From positions 538,097 to 602,096 of the forward strand of contig NZ_JAYMGZ010000004.1 of the NCBI RefSeq assembly GCF_037078405.1: 64,000 nucleotides of DNA, written 5' to 3'. Below the pieces are notes generated by a model. The model was not told the DNA's origin, did no database searches, and saw only the letters and a list, made by a program, of their open reading frames with translations. The stretch is from Haloarcula sp. DT43 (GTDB lineage: Archaea; Halobacteriota; Halobacteria; Halobacteriales; Haloarculaceae). The translations under genes were made by a program, and so were the position numbers. Below are positions 19,219-26,521 of this stretch, one piece after another; within the stretch, counting starts at the first letter, position 1; every line of letters begins with the position of its first letter.

Positions 19219-19935
19219 TTACTCCGTGTCGCCGTCCGAGTCGGCGTCTTCCAGGCGGACACCGGGTTCGACGACGGCGTCGCTCCGGCGGTCGCGGTTG
19301 CGCTCGGCGACGCGGCCCCACTCGGCCAGGCCGTCGCGGACCGCATCGGCGTCGAAGCCGACGGTCTCGCCGACGGCGACGACGTCCCGCGGGGCGCGAA
19401 GCTGGAGGTGATTGCTCGGCGACGCCGAGACGACGAAGGGCGCGCCAGCGTCTGCGACCAGTTCCCTGAGCTTCCGGAGGGCCTTGATAGCGCGGACGCG
19501 AGTGCCGCCGGAGGCCCGGAGCACCGGCCCGAAGTCGAACTCGACGCGGACGCCGTTGTCGGCCGCCGCGTTCGCCAGCACGTGGTTGAAATCGCCGTCC
19601 TCGCGCATCGGGTGGGCGAGCACGTCGACGGTCGCCTGCTCGACGGCGAACCGGTTGATGCGCCGGTCCCCGCCGTGGACGACGACCACGGACCGGTCGT
19701 CCCGGTAGTTCCCGACGAAGCCGCTGGCCCGCGAGGGGTCCGCGGCCCGGACCTCGACGCCCTCGACCACGTCTATCCCGTACTCGTCGGCGATGGCCTC
19801 GGCGTCGTACTCGGCGGACTCGTCGCCGTGGTTCCGGACGACGATGCCGTCGTAGCCCGAGTCAGCGGCCGTCAGCGCGTGCCGAGCGACGGTGCTGTCG
19901 CCGTCGGGGTGGGCGTAGACGGCCTCGTACATCAC
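19219..19935 (-). CDS. rnp3: RNase P protein component 3 (Rpp30 homologue)
   Basis: A 238-residue TIM-barrel protein of the Rpp30/PHP-like family, partner of Pop5 in RNase P. Family features: MYEAVYAHPDGDS at the start, GIVVRNHGD, VVEGVEVRA, VDVLAHPM and VRVEFDFGPVL. The C-terminal tail is charged. Its start overlaps the RNA-binding protein gene by 4 nt (ATGA). It is separated from rnp2 by an unusual 226-nt gap. Confidence 0.92.
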   Translation of the reverse strand: MMYEAVYAHPDGDSTVARHALTAADSGYDGIVVRNHGDESAEYDAEAIADEYGIDVVEGVEVRAADPSRASGFVGNYRDDRSVVVVHGGDRRINRFAVEQATVDVLAHPMREDGDFNHVLANAAADNGVRVEFDFGPVLRASGGTRVRAIKALRKLRELVADAGAPFVVSASPSNHLQLRAPRDVVAVGETVGFDADAVRDGLAEWGRVAERNRDRRSDAVVEPGVRLEDADSDGDTE

Positions 19936-20357
19936 AACTCCTCTAGGAGCGTGCGGGCGTTCTCGACGGCTTTCTCCCGCTTTGCGGGGTAGGCCTCGAC
20001 TTTCGCCCGGAGCGTGATGCCGTCGCCGCGTGCCACGTCGCCGCCGAAGGCGGCCTGCTTGTCGAAGGTGAGGAAAAACGAGCAGTTGTCGTCGACCCGG
20101 TCGTCCAGTTCCGCCCGCACCGCGTCGATGTCCGGTGCCGTAGCGACCTGTGAGAGGACGTGGCGGACGTCGTCGGCGTTCTCGACGCGCGCCGAGAGGA
20201 CGACGATGCGGTCGCCGTAGTGGCCCTCGCTCTCGGCGCGCTCGATTGGGTAGTCCTCCGGGAGAAACGTCCGGAGCGCCGCCTCGACGCGCTTGTCGTC
20301 CTCGGTCGCGTAACAGAAGGTCCGGAGGTCGACGTAGTGGAACGGAACCGACGACAT
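19932..20357 (-). CDS. RNA-binding protein of the COG1325 type
   Basis: A 141-residue protein with an L5-like RNA-binding fold common upstream of Rpp30 in archaea: MSSVPFHYVDLRTFCYATED, GHYGDRIVVLSARVENADD, DDNCSFFLTFDKQAAFGG and ITLRAKVEAYP. Archaeal members are linked by gene order to RNase P and exosome genes. It overlaps rnp3 by 4 nt and starts 7 nt after the small DUF1918-like gene, so it belongs to the same transcript. The exact RNA target is unknown. Confidence 0.82.
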   Translation of the reverse strand: MSSVPFHYVDLRTFCYATEDDKRVEAALRTFLPEDYPIERAESEGHYGDRIVVLSARVENADDVRHVLSQVATAPDIDAVRAELDDRVDDNCSFFLTFDKQAAFGGDVARGDGITLRAKVEAYPAKREKAVENARTLLEEL

Positions 20358-20364
20358 CGGGGCC

Positions 20365-20550
20365 CTACTCGTCCTCGACGGCTTCGAGGTTGTCCTCGGG
20401 GACGCCCTGCTCCTGCCCGTCCTCGAAGGAAACCGTGTAGTTGGCGTCGCCGAACATCGTCTCGACGACCTGCGTGACCGTCCCTTCCTCGCCGTCGTAG
20501 TCGCTGTGCTCGTCGTGGAGAATGACGCTGTCGTCCTCTTCGAATGCCAT
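20365..20550 (-). CDS. Small SH3-like protein (DUF1918-like)
   Basis: A 61-residue acidic protein, MAFEEDDSVILHDEHSDYDG onward, with a small beta-barrel pattern (GEEGTVTQVVETMFGDANYTVSFEDGQ) as in DUF1918/KOW-type folds. I assign DUF1918 from memory of haloarchaeal annotations and am not certain. The ATG at 20550 is supported by a CCTTTTTGAC element at 20573-20582. It is the first gene of the RNA-binding protein, rnp3, rnp2, psmA transcript. Confidence 0.7.
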   Translation of the reverse strand: MAFEEDDSVILHDEHSDYDGEEGTVTQVVETMFGDANYTVSFEDGQEQGVPEDNLEAVEDE

Positions 20551-20603
20551 ACCCGGCGGTACTCGGTGGCTCGTCAAAAAGGGACTGATTCAGTGTCGAA
20601 GGC

Positions 20604-20608
20604 TTATA
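20604..20608 (+). promoter_or_regulatory. TATA box ahead of the NUDIX mini-ORF
   Basis: GGCTTATAGG is centred exactly 27 nt upstream of an ATG at 20633, not of the NUDIX ATG at 20701. Confidence 0.5.
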
Positions 20609-20632
20609 GGCACCTCGCACCAACTGCTTGCC

Positions 20633-20704
20633 ATGAGCAGCACGGCAGGGGTCCCCGGGTACTCGCCGCGGCGGCGAGCGCGCCGCCAGCGTTCGGACAG
20701 ATGA
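20633..20704 (+). CDS. Leaderless 23-codon mini-ORF ahead of the NUDIX gene
   Basis: The ATG at 20633 lies 27 nt downstream of a TATA box. The frame encodes 23 residues (MSSTAGVPGYSP, then the very basic RRRARRQRSDR) and ends with TGA at 20702-20704, overlapping the NUDIX ATG by 4 nt (ATGA). No SD precedes the NUDIX start, so reinitiation after this ORF is an attractive explanation. Translation is inferred. Confidence 0.42.
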   Translation: MSSTAGVPGYSPRRRARRQRSDR

Positions 20705-21264
20705 CGAGCGTCGACGACCTGTGGTTTCTCGCCGACGGCGCGTGTCAGACCGCCGAGCAGACGTATCACCAGCTCCGGGAGCGGTACGGCGGCTACGTCG
20801 AGTTCACGCGGCACCGCCACGTCCCCCGCGGTCGGTTCCGTGACGTGGCCGCCGCCGCACGGAACCACGGCGCGCCCTACGGCGCACACACCCTCGCGTA
20901 CCGCCCCGGCGGCGACCTCCTGCTCGTCCGCCACGAGGGCGTCGACATGTGGGTCCTGCCCGGCGGGGAACTCGACGGGAGCGAATCGCTCCGGGAGGCC
21001 GCGCTCCGGGAACTCGGCGAAGAGGGCGGCATCGAAGCGACCATCGAGGGCCTGGGGATGCTCGGCCGAGTCGAGTTCTACTGCGACGGCAACATGGCCT
21101 GGGGCGTCCTGCCGGTGTACGAGGCGCGTGCGGAGACGACCGCCGTCGCCGTCGACGACCCCGACCAGGAGATAAGCGAGGCCCGCTGGTTCGACGAACT
21201 GCCGGACGACACGCGCGACCGCGAGGAAATCGCAGCGTGGCGCGAGAAGCGGTTCGGGACGTAG
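20701..21264 (+). CDS. NUDIX hydrolase
   Basis: A 187-residue protein with a complete NUDIX box GELDGSESLREAAL followed by RELGEEGG around residues 89-110, which binds Mg and cleaves nucleoside diphosphate-linked substrates. The N-terminal 60 residues (MTSVDDLWFLADGACQTAEQ) form a helical extension found in haloarchaeal homologues. The substrate is unknown. The ATG at 20701 overlaps the stop of a 23-codon ORF that begins at the predicted transcription start. Confidence 0.9.
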   Translation: MTSVDDLWFLADGACQTAEQTYHQLRERYGGYVEFTRHRHVPRGRFRDVAAAARNHGAPYGAHTLAYRPGGDLLLVRHEGVDMWVLPGGELDGSESLREAALRELGEEGGIEATIEGLGMLGRVEFYCDGNMAWGVLPVYEARAETTAVAVDDPDQEISEARWFDELPDDTRDREEIAAWREKRFGT

Positions 21265-21271
21265 ACCGTCG

Positions 21272-22096
21272 TCACTCCGGCCCGAACGACTGGCCCTCGC
21301 GGGCGTCGGCGTTCATCCGCCGGACGGTCGCGCGGGCGTTGCTGGCGTCGTAGCCGAACAGCACGCTCTCGGCGTACTCTTCGGCCACCTCGACGGCCTT
21401 CGAGAGGTCGTCGACATCCACGTCGACGGCGTACAGTTCGATGCTGAAGGGCGTCGAGAGGCGGTCCTGCCACCCCTTCGCCAGTATCTCCAGCCAGTAG
21501 GTCGTCGAGTAGGCCATGTCGTAGATGGGGACGACGAACTCGTCGACGTACGCGGCGATGTCGTCGACCGCGACGCCCGAGCGGGCTTCGAGGTGGCCGG
21601 GGTAGGGGTCGGGATACAGCGTGAGGTACAGGTCGCCGGGGATACGCTCGCGGGCCGCGGCGACGAACTCCGTGATGACGTTCGTGCGCCAGGCCGACCA
21701 GTCCTCGAAGTCGCTCTCGGCGAAGCGCCGCTCACAGCGGTCGCAGTGGCAGTACTCGTCGCGCGGAAAGCCCACGTCGTCGAGGCGAACGTCCTCGTTG
21801 ACCGCGGCCGCCTCCTCGATGATGTCGAGCAGGCCCTCGCGGTAGCGGTCGTGGGTCGGGCAGACGTAGGTCCAGTCGAAGTACGGCTGGTTCCGGGTCG
21901 CCGGCGTGCCCTCGTCGTCGAACGCGAGCAGGTCCTCCTCGCTCTCGACCGCGTTGTCGCCGAAACAGGACACCATGTTGACCGCGCCCGCTATCGGCTC
22001 GACAGCGCGGCCGGTCACGTCCTTGACCTCGTAGAACGCCCGGTCGAACTCGGACCACTCCGTCTCCTCCTCGTTGCGGGTGACGACGCCGTACAT
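21272..22096 (-). CDS. Conserved hypothetical protein, TIM-barrel-like
   Basis: A 274-residue cytoplasmic protein starting MYGVVTRNEEETEWSEFDRA. Repeated beta-alpha units (DDVGFPRDEYCHCDRCERRF, LYLTLYPDPYPG, EFVVPIYDMAYS, FSIELYAVDVD) suggest a TIM barrel resembling glycoside hydrolase folds. A CxCxxC motif near residue 110 could bind metal. I do not recognise a named family and assign no activity. The ATG at 22096 is supported by CCCTTACCC at 22119-22127, 27 nt upstream; the upstream open frame is not protein-like. It converges on the NUDIX gene. Confidence 0.78.
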   Translation of the reverse strand: MYGVVTRNEEETEWSEFDRAFYEVKDVTGRAVEPIAGAVNMVSCFGDNAVESEEDLLAFDDEGTPATRNQPYFDWTYVCPTHDRYREGLLDIIEEAAAVNEDVRLDDVGFPRDEYCHCDRCERRFAESDFEDWSAWRTNVITEFVAAARERIPGDLYLTLYPDPYPGHLEARSGVAVDDIAAYVDEFVVPIYDMAYSTTYWLEILAKGWQDRLSTPFSIELYAVDVDVDDLSKAVEVAEEYAESVLFGYDASNARATVRRMNADAREGQSFGPE

Positions 22097-22266
22097 GGAC
22101 GCTCCTATGGGTGTTCGCCGGGTAAGGGTTCGGAAACCCGCCGGCGCTGTCGCTGACGGCGGAACGCCGGAAAGATACTGCCGGCCATCGGTGGGAGGCC
22201 ACGCGACGCCGGGGACCGGCAGGCGGCCGACAGCACGGTTCGGGGAACGGTACACTCGGGGTTCGC

Positions 22267-22335
22267 TTACCGCTTGACGTAGTACGCGAGGGCAAGCGCC
22301 ATGACCGCGACCAGGGCGATGACTTTCTTTTGCAT
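22267..22335 (-). CDS. 22-residue hydrophobic peptide
   Basis: A short ORF encodes MQKKVIALVAVMALALAYYV plus KR: a positively charged start, one membrane-length hydrophobic stretch and a basic end. A clear TATA box (CTTTATAA, 22358-22365) lies 26 nt upstream of the ATG, so this would be a stand-alone leaderless message. It resembles a single-span membrane microprotein. Expression is not shown by sequence. Confidence 0.5.
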   Translation of the reverse strand: MQKKVIALVAVMALALAYYVKR

Positions 22336-22357
22336 CGTCTCAATAGACGAACACCGG

Positions 22358-22365
22358 TTATAAAG
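22358..22365 (-). promoter_or_regulatory. TATA box of the 22-residue ORF
   Basis: The minus strand reads CTTTATAA, centred 26 nt upstream of the ATG at 22335. No larger gene begins there on this strand. Confidence 0.5.
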
Positions 22366-22529
22366 AACTACCGCCGTACCGGGAGCCGCCGTACCCGTCG
22401 ACCGGCGGTTCGCTCGGGGCGCATCGTGGGTGCCAGCGGACGGCTCGGTAGCCGTCGCTGTGAAAGAGACCCCGTCAATACTGGGACCGACCCCAACACG
22501 GATGTAGGCCAACGAGAAATGAACGAACG

Positions 22530-23411
22530 ATGGCCCGACAGACCCGTCGTGCGGTGCTCGCGGCGCTGGGGAGCGGTCTCGCCGCGACGGCCGGCTGCGG
22601 GGCGTTCGGGCGGGAACGGGTGGACATGCTCGTCGCGGGGAGCCTGCAGAAGGCCGCCAGCGAGACGCTCCAGGCCCGGACCGACGTCGACCTCGCCGTC
22701 GAGGCCCGCGGGTCGGTCCAGGCCGCGCGCCTGGTCGCCGACGGGAAGCGCGACCCGGCAATCGTCGCCCTGGCGGACCCGGCCCTGTTCGACCGGCTCA
22801 TGGACGCCGCCTGGCACGCCGTCGTGGCCAGCAACGAGATGGTACTCGCCTACAACCCACAGACGGACGGCGGCGAGCGGGTCGCCGACGCGGCGACGTG
22901 GTACGACCCGCTCCGTGGCGACAGCGTCTCGCTGGGCCGCACCGACCCGGCGCTGGACCCGCTTGGTTACCGGACGCTGTTCGTCCTGACGCTGGCGGCC
23001 GACTACTACGACGAGCCGGGACTGGCCGACGCAGTCCTCACGCCGGACCAGACCTATCCGGAGACCCAGCTGCTCGCCCAGTTCGAGACGGGGGCCGTCG
23101 ACGCCGCCTTCGTCTACCGGAGCATGGCAATCGAGCGGGACTACCCCTACCGGGAGTTCCCACCGGAGATACACCTGGGCGACCCCGGCCACGCCGAGCG
23201 GTACCGGGCCGCGAGCTACGAACTGTCGGACGGCACGGCGGTCACCGGCAGCCCAATCGAGTACGGGGCGCTCCGTCGCGACGAGCGGGACGCGACGCGC
23301 ACAGCCTTCGAGGCGGTCCTCGCGGGGGACTGGCTCGCACCACACGGATTTACCGTCCGTCAAGCGTATCCTCGACTAGTGGGAGATGTCCCGGACACTG
23401 TCACGCGGTGA
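22530..23411 (+). CDS. Molybdate/tungstate-type substrate-binding lipoprotein
   Basis: A 293-residue ABC-transporter binding protein. The N-terminus TRRAVLAALGSGLAATAGCG is a twin-arginine-type signal with a lipobox Cys at about residue 23. The mature domain resembles WtpA/ModA oxyanion-binding proteins (VDMLVAGSLQKAASE, DPALFDRLMDAAW, VVASNEMVLAYNP, SLGRTDPALDPLGYRT). It overlaps the permease gene by 26 nt. Neighbouring molybdenum cofactor genes support molybdate or tungstate as substrate, though which oxyanion is bound cannot be told. Confidence 0.85.
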   Translation: MARQTRRAVLAALGSGLAATAGCGAFGRERVDMLVAGSLQKAASETLQARTDVDLAVEARGSVQAARLVADGKRDPAIVALADPALFDRLMDAAWHAVVASNEMVLAYNPQTDGGERVADAATWYDPLRGDSVSLGRTDPALDPLGYRTLFVLTLAADYYDEPGLADAVLTPDQTYPETQLLAQFETGAVDAAFVYRSMAIERDYPYREFPPEIHLGDPGHAERYRAASYELSDGTAVTGSPIEYGALRRDERDATRTAFEAVLAGDWLAPHGFTVRQAYPRLVGDVPDTVTR

Positions 23412-24186
23412 GACGAGCGCCGGCCACACGGTCGGCGTGCGCGAACTCGTGCCCGTCCTGGGAGCGGTGCTGCTGCTGTACTTCGTCGTGCCGGTGCTGG
23501 TGCTCGTGGTCACGTACTCCCCGGCGGCGCTGGTGACGAGCCTGACCGAGACCTACGTCATCAACGCCGCGGTCACCTCCCTCGTCGCCGCCGTCGGCAG
23601 CACGGCCCTCGCCGTCGTGTTCGGCCTGCCGCTGGCCTACTGGCTCTCGAAGAACACCGGCGCACTGGCGACCGTCGCCATGGGGGCCGTCGTTCTGCCG
23701 CTCGTCCTCCCGCCGGTCGTCAGCGGGATGTTGCTGTTGACCGTCGTCGGCCCGAACGGGCTCGGCGGCCTCACCGACCTGGCGCTGACGCGGTCGCTGC
23801 TGGGCGTCGTCGCCGCCCAGACGTTCGTCGCGTCGCCGTTCTTCGTCGTCACCGCCAAGGCCGCCTTCGACGGCATCGACGACCACCTCGAAGAGGCCTC
23901 GCGGTCGCTGGGCCGCGACTGGGTGGGAACGATGCGCTCGGTGACGATACCGCTGGCAAAGCCCGGCCTGCTCGCCGGTCTCGTGCTGACGTTCGCCCGC
24001 GCGATGGGCGAATTCGGCGCGACGATGATGCTCGCGTACTACCCGCGGACGCTCCCCGTCCAGATATGGGCCTCGTTCATCTCGGACGGACTGGACGCGG
24101 CGCTGCCCGTGGCGGTCGTCCTGCTGGGCGTCGCGCTCGGGACCCTGCTGGTGGTACACGCGCTCCGCGCGACGCCGTGGCGGTAG
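23386..24186 (+). CDS. Molybdate/tungstate-type ABC transporter permease
   Basis: A 266-residue inner component with about six membrane segments and the conserved EAA loop (EEASRSLGRDWVGTMRSVTIP), which docks the ATPase. Sequence such as LPLVLPPVVSGMLLL and RAMGEFGATMMLAYYP is typical of ModB/WtpB. It overlaps the binding-protein gene by 26 nt. No ATPase subunit gene follows; the next gene is on the other strand, so the ATPase must come from elsewhere. Confidence 0.9.
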   Translation: MSRTLSRGETSAGHTVGVRELVPVLGAVLLLYFVVPVLVLVVTYSPAALVTSLTETYVINAAVTSLVAAVGSTALAVVFGLPLAYWLSKNTGALATVAMGAVVLPLVLPPVVSGMLLLTVVGPNGLGGLTDLALTRSLLGVVAAQTFVASPFFVVTAKAAFDGIDDHLEEASRSLGRDWVGTMRSVTIPLAKPGLLAGLVLTFARAMGEFGATMMLAYYPRTLPVQIWASFISDGLDAALPVAVVLLGVALGTLLVVHALRATPWR

Positions 24187-24208
24187 GGCGTCGTCCGGTT
24201 CCGGCGAC

Positions 24209-25036
24209 TTACCGCTCGTGGGCCCAGAACTCCTCGTCGACGGTGACCTCTTTCTTGAACAGCGGGACCTCCTCCTTGAGGCGGTTGATGCCGTCCTCGA
24301 CGGCGCGGAACGCCTCGCCGCGGTGGCCGGCCAGGATGACGACGAAGACGATGTCCTCGCCTGCCTCGACCACGCCGGTCTTGTGGTGTAACCGGACCGC
24401 GTGGACGCCGTCCCGCGCTTCGAGGTCGCGCCGGAGCGCGGCCATCTTCTCGGCGGCGACCTCGTCGTAGCGCTCGAACTCCAGCAGTTCCGTCGGCGGG
24501 TCCTCCGGCCCTTCCCGTGCGCGGACGCGCCCGGTGAACGTCGCAATCGCGCCGGAGTAGACCTCGTCGGGGTCCCGCTTGACGTCCGCCACGAGCGTCT
24601 CCAGCGTGACGTAGGGGTCCCGTTCCTCTAACGCGGTGACGATGTCGTCGAGAGCCGCATCCGCGCCGTGGGGCGTGCGGTGGAGGACGGGGTCGGCGGC
24701 CTCGCGGTCGCCGAGGACCACCTTCGGGATGGTCGCGTCAGAGTACCCCTCGACGAGCGCGTAGTCGTAGTCCGGCGCGAGGGCGTCGAGCGTCTCCGTC
24801 AGCGTCCGCGACTGTCCCGTCGCGTACCACTCGCCGTCGTCGGTGAGCGCGACGGTCTCGGCCGCCCCGGCGTCGCGGTGTCTGGCGGTGTCCTTGCCCG
24901 CCGTGTCCACGTCCGGCGGGTGCGTACAGTGTTTCACCGTCGCGACGCGGCCGGACGAGGCGAGGCGCTCGGTCAGCCGCTCGACCAGCGTGGTCTTCCC
25001 CGTCTCGGAGTGGCCGACGATTCCCAGCACGTGCAT
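24209..25036 (-). CDS. MobB-MoaE fusion: molybdopterin cofactor biosynthesis
   Basis: A 275-residue fusion. Residues about 1-145 are MobB-like, a GTP-binding adaptor for molybdopterin dinucleotide formation (MHVLGIVGHSETGKTTLVE P-loop, YDYALVEGYSD). Residues about 150-275 are MoaE, the large subunit of molybdopterin synthase (YSGAIATFTGRVR, LEFERYDEVAAEKM, VRLHHKTGVVEAGEDIV, GHRGEAF and the catalytic-site VPLFKKE). The ATG at 25036 matches the MobB start and follows CTATCTATG at 25055-25063. It converges on the molybdate transporter pair. Confidence 0.92.
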   Translation of the reverse strand: MHVLGIVGHSETGKTTLVERLTERLASSGRVATVKHCTHPPDVDTAGKDTARHRDAGAAETVALTDDGEWYATGQSRTLTETLDALAPDYDYALVEGYSDATIPKVVLGDREAADPVLHRTPHGADAALDDIVTALEERDPYVTLETLVADVKRDPDEVYSGAIATFTGRVRAREGPEDPPTELLEFERYDEVAAEKMAALRRDLEARDGVHAVRLHHKTGVVEAGEDIVFVVILAGHRGEAFRAVEDGINRLKEEVPLFKKEVTVDEEFWAHER

Positions 25037-25054
25037 GCGCGGCTCTAACACAGG

Positions 25055-25063
25055 AACATAGAT
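25055..25063 (-). promoter_or_regulatory. TATA-like element for the mobB-moaE fusion
   Basis: The minus strand reads CTATCTATG, centred about 23 nt upstream of the ATG at 25036. Confidence 0.4.
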
Positions 25064-25120
25064 AGGCCTTGTTCCTGACCGGAACGCGCCAATCCGTGCC
25101 ACACGCTCACAGACTCCATA

Positions 25121-25127
25121 TTAATTA
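25121..25127 (+). promoter_or_regulatory. TATA box of the HTH-bat gene at 25150
   Basis: TTAATTA is centred 26 nt upstream of the ATG at 25150, giving a leaderless start and excluding the longer open frame. Confidence 0.6.
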
Positions 25128-25149
25128 TCCGCGGGGGTGTACGGGTGGC

Positions 25150-25809
25150 ATGACTGTCGTCGCGGAGTTCACAATCGACTCAGACGAGTTTATTCTGGGG
25201 CAGGTGCTGGCGAGAGGGGACAACACGCACGTCGAGATGGAACGGGTGGTACCCGCCTCTGGACGGGTGATGCCGTACATCTGGGTCCACGGCGGGGGGT
25301 TCGACGAGTTCGAAGCCGCCGTCGAGTCGAGTCCGTACGTCCACGCGCTCCGCTCGCTCGACAAAGTCGGCGAAAGCAGCCTCTACCGCGTCGATTGGGC
25401 CGAAGACGTCGAGAGCCTCATCTACGGCATGGCGGAGACGAATGCCACTATCCTGGAGGCCAGAGGCAACGCCCGGTGGTTCTTCCGTATCCGGTTTGAC
25501 GACCACAGCGGGCTCACCGCGTTCCACAACTTCTGTACGGAGCACGGCATCGTGTTCCAGTTGGAGCGGGTGTACACGCTCGCGGAGGAACACGACGGCG
25601 GGTACATGTTCGACCTGACCGAATCACAGCGACGGGCACTCGTTCTGGCCGTCGAGTCGGGCTACTTCGAGGTGCCACGTGGCACGACACTCGTCGAACT
25701 CGGGGCGGAACTCGGCATCTCGGAACAGTCGGTCTCGGAGAGCATCCGCCGGGCGACCAACAAAGTGCTTCGTTCGGTGATGTTCGACTCGCCGAAGTGG
25801 GAGCGATAA
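25150..25809 (+). CDS. HTH-bat (bacterio-opsin activator type) regulator
   Basis: A 219-residue transcription regulator. Residues about 1-150 form the haloarchaeal N-terminal sensor fold seen in Bat-type regulators (MTVVAEFTIDSDEFILGQVL, WFFRIRFDDHSGLTAFHNFC). Residues about 160-215 are the HTH_10/bat domain (LTESQRRALVLAVESGYFEV, LGAELGISEQSVSESIRRA). No Cys cluster for metal or redox sensing is obvious. It lies among molybdenum cofactor genes and two other signalling proteins, so it may act on this island; its target is unknown. Confidence 0.9.
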   Translation: MTVVAEFTIDSDEFILGQVLARGDNTHVEMERVVPASGRVMPYIWVHGGGFDEFEAAVESSPYVHALRSLDKVGESSLYRVDWAEDVESLIYGMAETNATILEARGNARWFFRIRFDDHSGLTAFHNFCTEHGIVFQLERVYTLAEEHDGGYMFDLTESQRRALVLAVESGYFEVPRGTTLVELGAELGISEQSVSESIRRATNKVLRSVMFDSPKWER

Positions 25810-25882
25810 CAGGCAGCCGCATATAAATGGGTGATATAACAGGTACTGCCTCCTTACCCGTCCGGTTCGTCTTCCCTAACAG

Positions 25883-26230
25883 ATGTCTAAGAGAGAAACG
25901 GTGAACTGGAGTTCGGTCTTCGACTGCCTGTCGAACGACGAGCGGCGGGCCGTCCTGGACTTCCTGGTCGATGAGGACGGCCAAGTAACGGTAGACGACG
26001 TGGCTGGACACCTCGCGGTCGACAGCGACGACGACGCGGTCCACCGGGCGCGCGTCCAACTGCACCACATCCACCTCCCGAAGCTCAACGCCGCGGGGCT
26101 CATCGTCTGGAGCCGCGACCAAGGCACAGTACGGGAGACGACGCTCGCGTACCAGCTCCCGGTCGGAGCTATCACCACTGCACCGGTGACCGCAGCCCGG
26201 AGCAATGAACCCCAACAGACCGGGGACTGA
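25883..26230 (+). CDS. Winged-helix DNA-binding protein (DUF7344 type)
   Basis: A 115-residue haloarchaeal regulator: FDCLSNDERRAVLDFLVD followed by TVDDVAGHLAV, an HHIHLPKLNAAGLI recognition-wing pattern and a short tail. This fits the DUF7344 winged-helix group. CATATAAATG at 25819-25828 is a good TATA box but leaves a short leader of about 30 nt. It precedes the HalOD1 gene by 8 nt and forms an operon with it. Confidence 0.82.
   Translation: MSKRETVNWSSVFDCLSNDERRAVLDFLVDEDGQVTVDDVAGHLAVDSDDDAVHRARVQLHHIHLPKLNAAGLIVWSRDQGTVRETTLAYQLPVGAITTAPVTAARSNEPQQTGD
26224..26230 (+). promoter_or_regulatory. Shine-Dalgarno before the HalOD1 gene
   Basis: The 8-nt gap after the DUF7344 gene carries AGGAGAG just before the ATG at 26239, an SD-like site (its last bases reach 26238) that fits internal initiation in an operon. 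Confidence 0.4.
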
Positions 26231-26238
26231 CAGGAGAG

Positions 26239-26514
26239 ATGACCGATAGCACAGAAGACGGCGGAATCGTGGATACGGTGACCGAGCCGTACGAATCCAT
26301 CACCGATGTCCTCGTTCGAGCCGTTTCGACGGCGAACGACTGCGACCCTCTCGACCTGCCGCCGCTGGCGGAAACTGTGGACGGAGACGTGCTGGAGGCG
26401 CTGTTCCCCGCTCCGGACAACGACCTGACGGTGTCGTTCGAGTTCGCCGGGAAAGACGTCGTCGTCCAGAGCCCGGCGACGGTGTACGTACAGCCGTCGT
26501 ACCGGGCCAAGTAA
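26239..26514 (+). CDS. HalOD1 output-domain protein
   Basis: A 91-residue stand-alone HalOD1 domain, a haloarchaeal signalling output module: ESITDVLVRAVSTANDCDP, LPPLAETVDGDVLEALF, LTVSFEFAGKDVVVQS. It is co-transcribed with the DUF7344 DNA-binding protein 8 nt upstream, so the two may work as a pair. No catalytic residues are apparent. Its stop is 7 nt from the end of the converging moaC. Confidence 0.85.
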   Translation: MTDSTEDGGIVDTVTEPYESITDVLVRAVSTANDCDPLDLPPLAETVDGDVLEALFPAPDNDLTVSFEFAGKDVVVQSPATVYVQPSYRAK

Positions 26515-26521
26515 GCGGGTC

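Noticed and set aside
19056..19346. 96-codon minus-strand frame whose end (TTDGWLAPIDVQAVLSGAGQ) looks protein-like
   Set aside because: Most of it overlaps the end of rnp3 in another frame and it has no promoter or SD; the hairpin-rich gap is better described as non-coding.
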